Shown here: positions 1 to 9,650 of the stretch, piece by piece
How positions within the stretch are numbered: the stretch's first letter is position 1
Layout of the letters: each line of letters begins with the position of its first letter
Assembly: GCA_037447655.1 (NCBI GenBank)
Contig: JBBHKE010000519.1
Coordinates: 62,001-126,000, forward strand
DNA: 64,000 nucleotides
Direction of reading: 5' to 3'
Source of the DNA: Zygnema cylindricum
Lineage: Eukaryota; Streptophyta; Zygnematophyceae; Zygnematales; Zygnemataceae
Notes under the pieces: model-generated
The model's input: only the letters and a program-made list of their open reading frames with translations
Told to the model about the DNA's origin: nothing
Database searches by the model: none
Program-made: the position numbers and the translations under genes

Positions 1-489
1 TACCTTCTTGTACTATAGTGTTCCTATTGGACTAGGGTTTAGTAGTAGGTAGTCGTGAGTAGGCAGACCAAGACTTAGTGATATTTAGGTAACTCTCTCT
101 AAAAGAGCTTGTAACTATAAAGGTCATCTTTAACCAGCCATAACTTAATGCTCGGGTGAGCAAATTCATTGATTCTTTTTGCTGCGGACTCAAATGAGTC
201 CAAGCTACACAGGGTTTTAGTCGGTTAGAGTCTTTACGTGCCAGGGTGGCACTTATTCAGTGGGAAAGTCAAAGTGGGGAATATTGTCCATAACACATAT
301 TCAAGCTTTGCATTCTGTGGTGGAACTGAGCACACAAAAGGTCTTCTCTTCACAAGGGTGAAGGTGTATTGGGGTTTTGATTTTCAAGGGATCATTCATT
401 TGGGTTTATATTAACTTGGGGTCGGCACTATCTAGATTAGCTTCTTTTGGATCTGCGATTCTGTGGGCAATGGAGCCCATAGAATTTCA
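1..489 (+). repeat. 5' LTR of element A, partial
   Basis: Matches 3013-3501 at a constant offset of 3012 with scattered differences. It ends in CA at 489 and contains a TATAA box at 116-120. It also contains the ATG of gag at 470-472, so the first Gag codons are encoded by the LTR itself. Confidence 0.85.
116..121 (+). promoter_or_regulatory. LTR TATA box of element A
   Basis: TATAAA lies after a conserved CTCTCTAA-AGAG-CTTGTA context. The same context with a TATA-like box recurs in the LTR of E (minus strand, about 4655-4661) and of C (54411-54417). This suggests the shared core promoter of the copia family. The 3' LTR of A carries it at 3128-3133. Confidence 0.55.
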
Positions 490-1571
490 GGTTATGTGCC
501 CACCATCTAGGGTGCCTATGTTTGATGGAACAGACTTCACTTATTGGGAGTTTACCATGGAGGGATTGCTTTTCGAAAAGCATTTGTAAGGAATTTTTTT
601 AGGGCAAGTGAGGTGTGTGCCGCCTGGCTTAGGTGGAACTCATTATGGAGAATCATCTGGGGCTTCCGAGAAAACTAACTAGAGTTCAGATGTAACGAAA
701 GTGAAGGGAAAATCATTGCTATGGAAGGGAAAAAAGGGGAGAAAGATAGAGGGACACTTATGAAGAGGGGAGCTATGCTCTCCGCCAAAGCTCCACTTAG
801 ATGGGTTATAAGTAAAACTCAAGAAAATGATAGTTAAATTTGGGAGTATAAAAACACTATAGCAAAACATCTAATACTTAGATATGTGTCTAAGTCCATA
901 GCTATCACTCTTTTAAGTCTAATCAAGTATTTGGAAATCAGGGAAACACTGAGTCAGATTTATTAGAGTGAGAGTATTTAGTGGCAGCAGTTAGTAAAAC
1001 ATGAAATAGAGGCCTATGTTTATAAAGGCGGTAACATATAGAGTTTTGTAATGATATTGCTGCGTTATATGTTGAGCTTGCTATTGCGGGATATGTAGAA
1101 TCCGAGGAGAGAAATATTAATACACTACTCATGAAACTCCCACAGGAGTACGAAAACATCATTTATCGTATGCAGGCAATGGGTGGCTCCTCATGGACTT
1201 GGAGCTATACCATGGGGATAATTCTTGTGAGGGAAAGCACTTTGAAGCTTTCTAGGGGAAGTGAGAGGGTGACTGCATTTTCAGCTGGTGCTGACTGGCG
1301 GAAGCGTGATGAGAGGAAGAAAGACAAAGGTAAACCTTATCGGAACTTTGGTGGAAAGAGAGGGAGAGGAAAAGAAAGGGGAGCTTTGAAAATGGGGGTT
1401 TGCTTCTTTTGTAGGGAAGCGGGTCATTATTTGGGGGGATGCCCTTGTTTGGAAGAACTTAGAAGTTGGAATGTGGATGAGGAGGAAGAAAGGGAAGAGC
1501 AGAAAGAGGATAAAGAAATCTTAGAGCTTCTCCACATCGGTAGAATGGAGAAGAGAGAAAAGTACACATAA
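470..1571 (+). pseudogene. Gag of element A, broken
   Basis: Copia-type Gag in pieces. The ATG at 470 lies in the LTR and opens a frame with the P-P-S-R-V-P-x-F-D-G motif and a Y-W-E motif, which stops after the E-K-H-L motif at about 589. Homology then continues in other frames through the UBN2-like core (K-G-G segment near 1030, Y-E-N-I-I near 1146) to a CCHC knuckle (C-F-F-C-R-E-A-G-H-Y-L-G-G-C) near 1399-1440 and an acidic tail ending at 1571. Element E on the other strand has the same core, which confirms the alignment. Stops and frameshifts make it non-functional as one protein. Confidence 0.75.
490..504 (+). other. Primer binding site of element A, half-tRNA type
   Basis: The 15 bases right after the LTR match, with one mismatch, the complement of the anticodon arm of plant initiator-Met tRNA (GGTTATGGGCCCACC; here T replaces one G). 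They do not match the tRNA 3' end. The site lies inside the gag reading frame and encodes part of a conserved V-M-x-P-P-S-R motif. The same position holds the same sequence in E, C and, more diverged, B and D. Confidence 0.75.
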
Positions 1572-2407
1572 ATTCCACGAAAGCAATAGTGTGCTTTTGG
1601 AGGTATAAGGGAAGTTAAGGGAAGGGAGGTACTAAAAGGAGTTAGACATGATGTCGATGTCAAGGAGTATAGAAAGTCAGATCTAGAATCTATAATTGAA
1701 AAAGGGAAAAATAAAAATAATGAGGATAATTTTATAGATATTTTGAAAACAAAAACCTGGTCGAAATGGGAGACTTCAACAGATAACGAGGAAAGGGGAG
1801 AAGTAAATTTAGAGGGGGTTTTAAAATATAGGGGAGAAGAGGTATATTAAATAAAAGGTTTAGGGGAGGAGAAATACTCTTTGGGAATCATTATAGAAAG
1901 TGATAGTGGAAAGAATTCAATAGGAGACAGTGAGGAAAGTTCAGAAAAATGGGGTGAGTGTCATGGATAAAAATATGAGTTCGGAAGATGTAGATTTTAT
2001 GAGGAACTTAGTGGGGACTCTTGATTTAAGGGTAAATTTGGGGGGTAATGGATTTGACATCACTCATGGGAAGGATGGCATTTATGAAGGTGTGCCTGTA
2101 AAAAGGTTAGCATCTGGGTGTGTGTCCCATATTGGAGATGCGGCTGGCTGTTGGAATTGCAAGAGGGAAATTTGATTTAGTAAGGTTGGAAAAGAGATGA
2201 GGTGGATAAAATATTTTCTCGGATTTTTGAAAAATGGCATGCAAAATATAATGTGTGATGTAATTATTATTTTGGTTCATCTAATACACTTCTTTAAATA
2301 CGAGGGTATTCACTTAATGTTTTATGAGGAGAAAAGAAAGAAGAAAAAGAAAAAAAATATGTGTTAAGTTGGAGTTGAAAAGAAAGTAGACTAGAAAATA
2401 AGGGGAG
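1572..2407 (+). pseudogene. Residual pol/3' leader of element A
   Basis: A short frame at 1930-2175 has an E-D-V-D-F-M motif that resembles the segment just before the P-Y-R-Q motif late in copia reverse transcriptase (compare E-R-E-F-M-K-T in C near 63950). No protease, integrase or catalytic RT motif is present, so most of pol was lost by internal deletion. The stretch ends in an A/G-rich run that serves as the polypurine tract at about 2395-2407. Confidence 0.5.
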
Positions 2408-3501
2408 TGTTGAAATTTATGTATTTTCTAGGTATGTATTGGAAAAATAAATAGAGTGTTGAAAAAAGGTAAATAATATTTCACTTCTATATTTTAGTTA
2501 GAATGTAAAGAAAGAGAAAAAGAGGACCAAAGGCAGGCCATGGCTGCTGCGTCATTTAGAAGGAGGCAGAATGAATTAGAAGATATTATACTAGTTTTTG
2601 TAAAATAGTGTATCTGGCCGGATTTGAACAGGGGTCTGCATAATACTATGTAGACCTACGCCTTATCAATTAACGCACTAACGAAACGATACACATGAGA
2701 TGTTTCACGCATATTTATATATTGATATAAAGGACTAATTCGCAGCAGACTAACGAAAACGCGCATTAATCAATTAATGCATAGAATCAAATCAAAGTCG
2801 TATAAATACAACTAATCAGACGGCCACCATTACAGCCGCCACCCACAATAAGCTTTCGGCGGCCTTTGGGGATAGCCTCACGCGGTGCCACGTGGCGCCA
2901 CATTATTTGATATCGGAGATAATCGGAGGAGGAACCATGGCTCCCGATTTGGCAAACGTCACCTCTTAGACCATGTCTTACAATGGCCGTACAATAAGTA
3001 CATCGCCCGCCGTACCTTCTTGTAATATAGTGTTCCTATTAGACTAGGGTTTAGTAGTAGGTAATCGTGAGTAGGCAGACCAAGACTTACTGATATTTAG
3101 GTAACTCTCTCTAAGAGAGCTTGTAACTATAAAGGTCATCTTTCACCAGCCATAACTTAATGCTTGGGTGAGCAAATTTAGTGATTCTTTTTGCTGCGAA
3201 CTCAAGGGAGTCAAAGCTACACAAGGGTGTAGTCGGTCAGAGTTTTTGCTTGCCAGGGTGGCAGTTATTTAGCGGGAAAGTCAAAGTGGGGAATATTGTC
3301 CAAAACACATATTCAAGCTTTGCATTCTGTGGTGGAACTGAGCACACAGAAGGTCTTCTCTTCACAGGGGTGAAGGTGTATTGGCGTTCTGATTGTCAAG
3401 GGATCATTTATTTGGGTTTATATTAACTTGGGGTTGGCACTATCTAGATTAGCTTCTTTTGGATCTGCGATTCTGTGGGCAATGGAGCCCATATAATTTC
3501 A
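2408..3501 (+). repeat. 3' LTR of element A, 1094 bp
   Basis: Begins TGTTGAAATTT and ends AATTTCA. The start matches those of the LTRs of C (53626) and E (5980, minus strand), so all three belong to one family. It carries an antisense tRNA-like module at 2608-2694 and a second copy of the gag ATG near 3482. Any readout transcript would carry a start codon into flanking DNA. Confidence 0.85.
2608..2694 (-). other. Antisense tRNA-like module in LTR of A
   Basis: On the minus strand this reads as a tRNA-like fold. There is a perfect 7-bp acceptor stem (GTGTATC with GATACAC), a D-arm-like T-T-G-A-T-A-A-G-G-C segment and a 5-bp anticodon-type stem (GGTCT with AGACC) with an enlarged loop. A B-box-like GTTCAAATCC lies at the expected place. 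The T stem is poorly paired, so this is a derived tRNA sequence and not a decoding gene. The D-arm and GGTCTAC resemble tRNA-Arg. Confidence 0.6.
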
Positions 3502-4304
3502 CCATTCACCTTGTCACTTCCCCTACCAAGCTCCAAAGTGCTTTCCCTCACAAGAATTATCCCCATGGTAAATTTCCAAGTCCACGAGGAGCCATCTATT
3601 GCTTGCATACGACAAATGATGTTTTCGTACTCATCTGGGAGTTTCATAAGTAGTGTATTAATCTTCTTCTCTTAGATTTTACATATCCCGCACCAGCAAG
3701 CTCAACATATAGCGCAGCAATATCATTGCAAAATTCTATCATGCTACCGCCTTTATAAACATAGGCATCAATTTGATGTTTTACTAATTGCTGCCTCTGA
3801 ATAGTCTCACTCTTATAAATCTGACTTAGTGCTTCCCATATCTCTGAAGACTTCGTTAGACTTAAAAGAGTGATAGCTATGGACTTAGACACATATCTAA
3901 GTATGAGATGTTTTGCTATAGTGTTTTTGTATTCCTATATTTTTCTGTCATTTTCTTCATTTTTAATCCCTACAAGTGGTACCATAGCTGAGTGCCTAGC
4001 TCCCCTCACCATAGGTGTCCATTTTTCCTTCTCCGCTATTTCCCCATCCACGGAAAGGTTTTTCCCTTCACCTTTTGTTGCATTTGAACTCCGGTTGATA
4101 CTTTGGGCAGCCCCAAATGATTCACCATAGTATGCTCTTCCAAAGCCAGGTGGCGGACATCTCACTTGTCCCGAAACAATTCCCCATAAGTGCTTCGCGA
4201 AAAGCAATCCCTCCATTGTAAACTCCTAGTAAGTGAAGCTTGTTCTATCAAAACATAGGCACCCTAGATGGTGGGCCCATAAACTGAAACTCTAAGACCT
4301 CCAT
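3502..4304 (-). pseudogene. Gag of element E, truncated
   Basis: The start codon at 4304-4302 is again inside the LTR. Frames cover P-P-S-R-V-P-M-F, then the block that ends at 3935 in a different frame, and the core with K-G-G-S-M-I-E-F-C-N-D-I near 3750 and Y-E-N-I-I near 3620. The last frame runs into the LTR of A at 3501, producing a chimeric tail with no meaning. The in-frame stop after the S-F-T-Y motif and the frame changes show it is dead. Confidence 0.7.
4270..4284 (-). other. Primer binding site of element E, half-tRNA type
   Basis: On the minus strand GTTTATGGGCCCACC follows the LTR end directly. It matches 14 of 15 bases of the complement of the initiator-Met tRNA anticodon arm, ending at tRNA nucleotide 39. 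Confidence 0.7.
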
Positions 4305-4880
4305 TGGCCCTCAGAGTAAGCAGATCGAAAAGAAGCTAATCTAGATAGTGCAGACTCCAAGTTGATATAAACCCAAATGACTGACCCTTTGACAGTCTGA
4401 ACCCTAATATAGATTCACCCCTGTGAAATAACACTTTGTGCGTGCTCAGTTCCACCACAAAATGCAAAGTTAGAATATGAGATTTGGACACATTCACCCA
4501 CTTTGAAATTCCCTTAGAAATACCGCCACCCTGGCGGACAAAAACTTTGACCGATTACACCTTTGTGTAGCTTGGACTTCCTTGAGTCCGCAGCAAAAAG
4601 AATCATTGTAAATGGTCAAGTAAATTGATAGTTATGGCTGGCCAAAATTTCCAATTTTATACAAGGTGCTCTGTGGGAGAGGTAGCTACCTACCCAAAAA
4701 ATTTCTTAGTCCTATTCCCCCTCTAAAACTCAATCTTCTGAAGTACGGCACCAATCAAATTACTGTGTCGTACAAAAAAGTACAGGTGCCGGTGTACTTT
4801 CTGTACGGCCATTGTACAACATGGCCAAAATGTCGACACGTGTCAAATCAGGATTAGTTCCTGTAATCTCCGGAATTCTT

Positions 4881-5109
4881 TGTTGGATTGGCACGTGAAG
4901 CCGGTCCAATACGGGGTAGAACATGGAAATATCCATACTCGAGCCGCCCGTAATAAATGGGTACGGATGCGCCAGTCTCAACATCGAGCTGGTGGCACAG
5001 TGGTAGTGCGTTCGCAGCTGAAGTGAAAGGTCCCAGGTTCGAACCCTGGCTGGCTCAATTTTCCCAAGTGTGGGACATGCCGAATCCCGGATTTCTAGGA
5101 AATCTAACA
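4881..5109 (+). repeat. TRIM left LTR
   Basis: 229 bp, TG to CA, 98% identical by eye to the right LTR. Contains the tRNA-like sequence at 4986-5057. Confidence 0.9.
4986..5057 (+). other. tRNA-like cloverleaf in TRIM left LTR
   Basis: All four arms form. The acceptor is 7 bp (GAGCTGG with CTGGCTC, two wobble pairs). The D stem is GCAC/GTGC with a 7-base loop AGTGGTA, the anticodon stem is TTCGC/GTGAA with a 7-base loop, and the T stem is a perfect CCAGG/CCTGG with loop TTCGAAC. Box A (TGGCACAGTGG) and box B (GGTTCGAACCC) match the RNA polymerase III consensus. The base before the anticodon is G where tRNAs have U, so decoding is doubtful. Being inside an LTR, it is best called tRNA-derived. 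Confidence 0.8.
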
Positions 5110-5122
5110 TGGTATCGGAGCC
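5110..5122 (+). other. TRIM primer binding site
   Basis: TGGTATCGGAGCC follows the left LTR directly. It matches 12 of 13 bases of the complement of the 3' end of plant initiator-Met tRNA; the one change allows a G-U pair. This is the usual plant LTR priming mode, unlike the copia elements around it. Confidence 0.85.
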
Positions 5123-5154
5123 AGCGGGATTGCGGATGGTTTGACCGGCTTTCG

Positions 5155-5166
5155 AGTGAGGGGAGG
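5155..5166 (+). other. TRIM polypurine tract
   Basis: GAGTGAGGGGAGG-type purine run directly before the right LTR, the expected plus-strand primer site. Confidence 0.75.
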
Positions 5167-5395
5167 TGTTGGATTGGCACGTGAAGCCGGTCCAATACGG
5201 GGTAGAATATGGAAATATCCATACTCGAGCCGCCCGTAATAAATGGGTACGGATCCGCCAGTCTCAACATCGAGCTGGTGGCACAGTGGTAGTGCGTTCG
5301 CAGCTGAAGTGAAAGGTCCCAGGTTGGAACCCTGGCCGGCTCAATTATCCCAAGTGTGGGACATGCCGAATCCCGGATTTCTAGGAAATCTAACA
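5167..5395 (+). repeat. TRIM right LTR
   Basis: 229 bp. Its tRNA-like copy (5272-5343) has a C-to-G change in box B (GGTTGGAACCC) and a T-to-C change in the acceptor that turns a wobble pair into a G-C pair. Confidence 0.9.
5272..5343 (+). other. tRNA-like cloverleaf in TRIM right LTR
   Basis: Second copy of the cloverleaf, differing from the left copy in box B and in one acceptor base. The acceptor stem is better paired here, while the box B change should weaken polymerase III factor binding. Confidence 0.75.
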
Positions 5396-5715
5396 TTCTC
5401 GTAATCCAATGTTATCACGCCACGTGTCATTTGACGTGGCAAAGACCGTTAAACGCCAAAAGTACCTTTTCCGTGATCGCGGTGTTTATCCCAGTCGTCC
5501 GATCAAAACTGGCTATAATCGTATCCGTTGAAATTCGACGCGTGGTATTTGTTTTGGTATCGAAACAAATGCGCGGTATCTGTTCTGTCCCCATACCGTA
5601 CTCTGTACTAAATCAAACTGTATCTATGCACTAAGTATCTATTCCTCTTTTAACGAATTAATCTACATGTAACGATTTATATATTTATCGAACCCTATAT
5701 ATCGTTATATGTGTC

Positions 5716-5796
5716 CTAGACTTAACGGTTAGAGCTAATGGCTAATGTAACTTGACGGACGGCAGGTACCAAGATCAATTCCTGGGTCCGTCAAGT
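5716..5796 (+). other. Antisense tRNA-like module in LTR of E
   Basis: Relative to the minus-strand LTR this is antisense, at the place where C and A carry theirs. GGTTAGAGC (D-arm-like) is followed by a B-box-like GATCAATTCC and by an 11-bp perfect inverted repeat (5750-5760 with 5786-5796) around the T-arm-like part. It is more decayed than the TRIM cloverleaf. Confidence 0.5.
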
Positions 5797-5980
5797 AACT
5801 TTTGGTAAATCTATCTAATCCAACCCCTGTCTTCTCTAGTGAGCTTAGGCAGCCATGGCTCTACCTCCCTATTAAGCCTTCAGTGACTACAACAAGTGTG
5901 GGGGCTTGGTTAAAGGAGTCAAGGAGAGATTGCCTTTGCTCTTTTTCTATAAAGACCTAGAAAATACTCAAATATCAACA

Positions 5981-8900
5981 GAAAGCCTATCATATTTATT
6001 TATATATATCTACGTGGTAGTGCATTTGAGTCTTTGTCTTCAGTTCTCTTTTCTTTGGAGTGACCGTTCCAAAGTAAACTGAAACCCCCTAGATCAGGAT
6101 AGTGGGTTTTGAGGGAACACGTGCGATAGACTTGCCGTACACAAAGCACACAAATTGGGATATCAGCTTGATTACCAAGACCCAAATCCCTTTCACCGGC
6201 CATGGGGGGGAAAGGAAGGGGGAGGGGATATCTTTCGCCTTCCCCGTGCACTCATCCCTATTCCCTATCCAACATCTCTCCTATTTTGCATGCATATCTA
6301 TGAGAGGGATGTGGGCAGTACTGGGCATGATCATCATTTTGGGGAGCATTCTTATTCAAGGTTTATTTGCAGGACTCGAATGCCAATGACTCTAAGCTGT
6401 GGGTCCTTCCCTCACGTTAATCAGGCACGCTCGATATTCGGTCACTACGTAAATATGCACTCGAAGAAGAATTGAAAGAGTGGGACAAAAGGGTTCCTTG
6501 GATAACCATGGGATACAGGTTGAGCCGGCAAGCTTCCCTCCACTCCTATAGCCCTTACTTCCTTTTATTCCCACAACATCCCATCTTGCTCGGAGCTGCC
6601 TTGGCCCAAGCAGTGGTCACCCTGGAAATGGATGACCAAGGGAATTTCGAAAAACTGATCGCCAACAGAGCTAAAATATTCCACCGAGAGACGCCTCTTC
6701 CCATGGGGAATTTACAAGCAGCTCATCGCCGAGATCAGCTGTGGTATTCTCAATGTCGGAGCGGAAATTATGTGCCACACCAACGGCGATTTATGTCAGG
6801 GGACTTTGTGTATAGGATGCAACAAAAAAATGAAACGCTGGATATTTGTGCCCGGCGGGTAATCTTGTAAGTGGAAGAGGTTTGTAACAAAGAAGTTCTT
6901 ACCTAGAGGGGAAGGATGGTCGAAATATTAAAGAGAATTAAATAAATGTTGCCCTTTGCCATCTTCGAGGATTGGAGGAGGAACCCACCTTTCACTTAAG
7001 TTACTTTGTCGACCCTCCTTCATGTTCCTGTGTCTGTCCTCCTTGCTTGACAACGTCTTGGTGAGTAATCACTTGAGCTAGTGTTGGCATCAATCCTGTC
7101 TTATCGCCTCTTAATAGCCACGCTGTCAACTCTCAATTACCTAGTTTGCGGGAACTGCAAATTGGGCAAGTACTAATCTTACTTCTTAGTCACGGTTGAC
7201 CAAGAGGAGGGGGAAATTGAAAAATCGGTCTGATTCCCAAAACACTCCCTTTTTCCCATGCAAATAGGGAAAGGAAGGGGGAGTGGGTATCTTTTTCACC
7301 TTCCCATGCATTCATCCCCATTTCAGGTCTGACTGTCTCCTATGTTTTGCATGCATGTATACGGGAGGGATGGGGGCAAAAACAGGCATCATTACTATCA
7401 TGGGACGCATCCGCATGTGGGGCTTTTTTGTAGGACTCCAATCCATACTATTTCTGGCTGATGGCCTTCATTTGGTGTAGCCCAGGCACGCTTGACAGCT
7501 GTCAAGCTCGTGTGCGTTCCCGACACACCTTTATTCTATCAAGGAATTTCGGGCCTCTTCCTACCTTGTACGGTCATCGGAGTACGGAAGAGGGGAAGCA
7601 TCAAACAAGACAAGATTCTCGTAATTCCTCAACTGAGCGAAACGCACTTTATTTGGGGCCTAACGAAGGTTTCACAACCGAGTCCTTTTGCCTCAAAGAT
7701 TGTAATTACATGGGACTAGTTTCCCTTTTGTTACATGGGACTAGTTTCCACTAGCCCTTGTAGGGGATACATTGTGGATTGCCCCGTAACTTTTCGGATT
7801 GTCATCAAGATTATGTTGTTAGCTGTCAGTAGGAATTCCATTCAGGTTCAGCTGACTTTTGGTCCATTAATTACATCAAGTCAAAATTTGGCGTTTTCGT
7901 GTCCTTTTTAGTACTTTGTCTTCTAATAGTGGAACGAATTATAACTTCCAGCTGTGGATCTAGCCGCTGTCCAGAGCAAAACATTTGGCTTCAAGTGTGG
8001 TACAGATTATTTTGTCTCTTGTTAGTTCAATGTCACTTGATTCTTGCTCATTGGCTACTAGCATAGCGTTAACATTTTTTACCTGAAATAAGAAAAACTT
8101 TGATGTATAAGGCACTAAGGTCCGAAAGAGACAGATTGTTTTTTCAGTATTGTCTCCTGAGAAAAACCCAACAAATTCCAAACAAACCTTCTGTTGGAGA
8201 ATCTTTGTTTTTTATGTTTTGAGATTCTATTGCCATCTTGGTTTCGCATTTGTCTTTTGAGGAAATCATAGTTCGGGCGAGTAGTTGGCACTATCTGTCC
8301 TGTGGGTGATTTTTGATTGTTTGCTGTTTGAAAGCGTGAAGAGTCGGGTCGGTTCCGAGTTGCGGACACCGAGGGTTGAAAGAGGATCATAGCTGTTTGC
8401 GGTACCATTGGGAGGAGTTTTGCCTTTTCTCATCGTCATCGTTGATTGCCGGGATATGTTGAGCTTGCTTTGCTATTCTATTTATTTTATCTTTTGTTCT
8501 CTTTTCCTGGGGCAAGGTGATATTGTAAAATCTGAAACGGCCAATTCTATTTCTTTTTATATTTCTACGTGGAGTACATTTATGTTTTCGCTTGTAGTCT
8601 TTTTTGGTTTCGGCTTGGTTTTGCCGAAGTAGGATGCTATAACCTTTTGATCAGAAAAGTGGGTTTTGAGGGAGCATTTGTTAATCTTTCAGTGGTAAAG
8701 CACAAAAATTGAGATATCTGTCAGATTCATAAGACTCACTCCCTTTTTCCGAACTACGTGGGGAAAGCAAGAGGGGGTGAGTATCTTTATCACCTTCCCA
8801 TGCATTCATCCCCGTTTCAGGTCCGACTGTCTCTTATGTATTACATTCATGTCTACGGGAGGGATGAGGGCAAAAAGAGGCATCATTACCATCATGGGAA

Positions 8901-9010
8901 GCATCCGCATGTGGGGTTGTTTTGCACGACTCTAATGAGGACTATTTCTGGTTGTTGGCCTTCATGTGGTGTAGCCAAGCACGCTCGACAACGTGCGATC
9001 CCGTCACATC
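5981..9010 (+). mobile_element. Relic F of a Ty3/gypsy element with three LTR-like copies
   Basis: Three diverged copies of an LTR-like repeat lie near 5990-6455, 7216-7535 and 8545-8990. They share CCTTCCC-TGCATTCATCCC, GGGAGGGAT and GCATCATTA motifs. Between the first two lies an integrase-end remnant (6463-7000), followed by a purine run near 7200. The element type matches the Ty3 group with the R-R-F-x-x-G-D-F-V-Y tail that also occurs in the methyltransferase element (39198-39430). It is old: copies differ strongly and only one coding piece survives. 7536-8540 shows nothing recognisable. Exact ends are not resolved. Confidence 0.55.
6463..7000 (+). pseudogene. Integrase C-terminal end of relic F
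   Basis: The frame at 6472-6870 has the integrase tail W-D-K-R-V-P-W-I-x-M-G-Y-R, then M-G-N-L-x-x-A-H-R-R-D, and then R-R-F-x-S-G-D-F-V-Y followed by T-L-D-I-x-A-R-R-V-I-L. This is the tail after the integrase core in a Ty3 group known from green algae and early plants. A stop at 6868 and further frame changes follow; a T-F-H-L motif near 6990 matches T-L-H-F in the other copy. The catalytic core, reverse transcriptase and Gag are missing; the first LTR-like copy is fused directly to the integrase, marking a large deletion. Confidence 0.65.
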
Positions 9011-9187
9011 ACGCCACGTTGTCGTGTTCTCAATATTTATACACAATCGGAAACGGATTGATACGTGAAAGAGTAGATGTAACTCCTACAACAAATTGTG
9101 ACGCTCCTATTCGTCCGCGTGTACAAAACCGACAAGCCCTAGGCAACCAAAGGGCAAAGCACCGGGTCGCCCGTGACTATTATTTTG

Positions 9188-9470
9188 GATGTGATTGATT
9201 TTTTGTTTAGTGCAATTTCACGTGCAAGTGAAATTTATTTGTACCTTTTTACTTATAAAAGTACAGTTTTGCACGGTTGGACGTCGTCTGTACTCCACAC
9301 TATTTAAATGAACGTATATTAGAATCTTTTACGCTAATAAAACTTTACCTTAAATAGTATAATGAAAAATTTAGAATCATTTACTCTATTTAAGGTGATA
9401 GGTCAAAATTTAGGGTGACCAAATTAGCATTATTTACTGTAATTTAGATTAGCAATGTATTGTACATAGT
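9188..9470 (+). repeat. Relic of the TA-flanked element family
   Basis: Closely matches the middle and right part of the inner element at 30461-30753 (GATGTGATTGAT-TTTTGTTTAGTGC and TACTTATAAAAGTACA-TTTTGCACGG). The left terminus is missing and the right terminus (near 9450) is degraded. Confidence 0.55.
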
Positions 9471-9650
9471 ACATGGCTATTAGGGTTAATGTTTTGTTCG
9501 TCTCTTAAAACATTTTTTCACCGTACAGACTTGTAGGATAGTGGATCTGACGGTTGTGATCGAAAGGTAAGAATCGCAGCTTTCGATTAGCGGTCTCAAA
9601 TTGAAAATCGGACAAGTGTGTAATGAGAAAGGATGTTTTAGGGAATTGAT
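9471..9650 (+). repeat. MITE copy related to 18132-18352
   Basis: Shares TTAATGTTTTGTTCGT, the CCGTACA region and TCTCAAATTGAAAATCGGACAAG with the MITE at 18132-18352. A further fragment of the same family lies near 19860-19920. Ends are degraded. Confidence 0.5.

Larger units (their letters stand above)
1..3501 (+). mobile_element. Copia element A, internally deleted, 5' end outside window
   Basis: An LTR retrotransposon of the Ty1/copia type. Positions 1-489 repeat at 3013-3501, so the window opens inside the 5' LTR and the complete 3' LTR is 2408-3501. The internal part (490-2407) is only 1.9 kb and holds a Gag-like reading frame with one CCHC knuckle. Almost all of pol is missing, so this is a non-autonomous deletion derivative. 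A polypurine stretch ending at 2407 precedes the TG that starts the 3' LTR. The element interrupts the gag of a related minus-strand element (E) at 3502. The 5' flank is outside the window, so the target duplication cannot be checked. Confidence 0.85.
4881..5395 (+). mobile_element. 515-bp TRIM (miniature LTR retrotransposon) with tRNA-like LTRs
   Basis: Two direct 229-bp LTRs (4881-5109 and 5167-5395), each TGTTGGATT to TCTAACA, flank only 57 bp. The 57 bp hold a primer site and a polypurine tract and encode nothing. Flanking bases TTCTT and TTCTC form an almost perfect 5-bp target duplication. The LTRs differ at about five positions, so the insertion is young. Size and layout fit the TRIM class, which depends on other elements' proteins. 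It sits in the LTR of copia E. Unusually, each LTR contains a complete tRNA-like cloverleaf. Confidence 0.9.
3502..5980 (-). mobile_element. Copia element E, 5' part only
   Basis: A minus-strand relative of A. Its 5' LTR runs from 5980 down to 4285 and is enlarged by a nested TRIM; the start of gag follows down to 3502, where A is inserted. The rest of E must lie left of the window. The LTR start (TGTTGATATTTG on the minus strand) and the sequence around GCCATGGCTGCCT match the LTR of C. At 5981 the sequence passes into relic F, so E inserted into F. Confidence 0.8.
4285..5980 (-). repeat. 5' LTR of element E, split by a TRIM
   Basis: About 1.18 kb of LTR remain once the 515-bp insertion is removed. 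Homology to the LTR of C is visible on both sides of the TRIM: AGAATTCCGGAGA-like sequence lies next to the insertion, and TTTGATTGGTGCCGTACTTCAGAAGAT lies inside the LTR. Confidence 0.75.

Noticed and set aside
4986-5343. Two genuine host tRNA genes
   Set aside because: Both copies lie at the same place in two direct LTRs flanked by a target duplication, and the base before the anticodon is not U. tRNA-derived LTR sequence explains them better.
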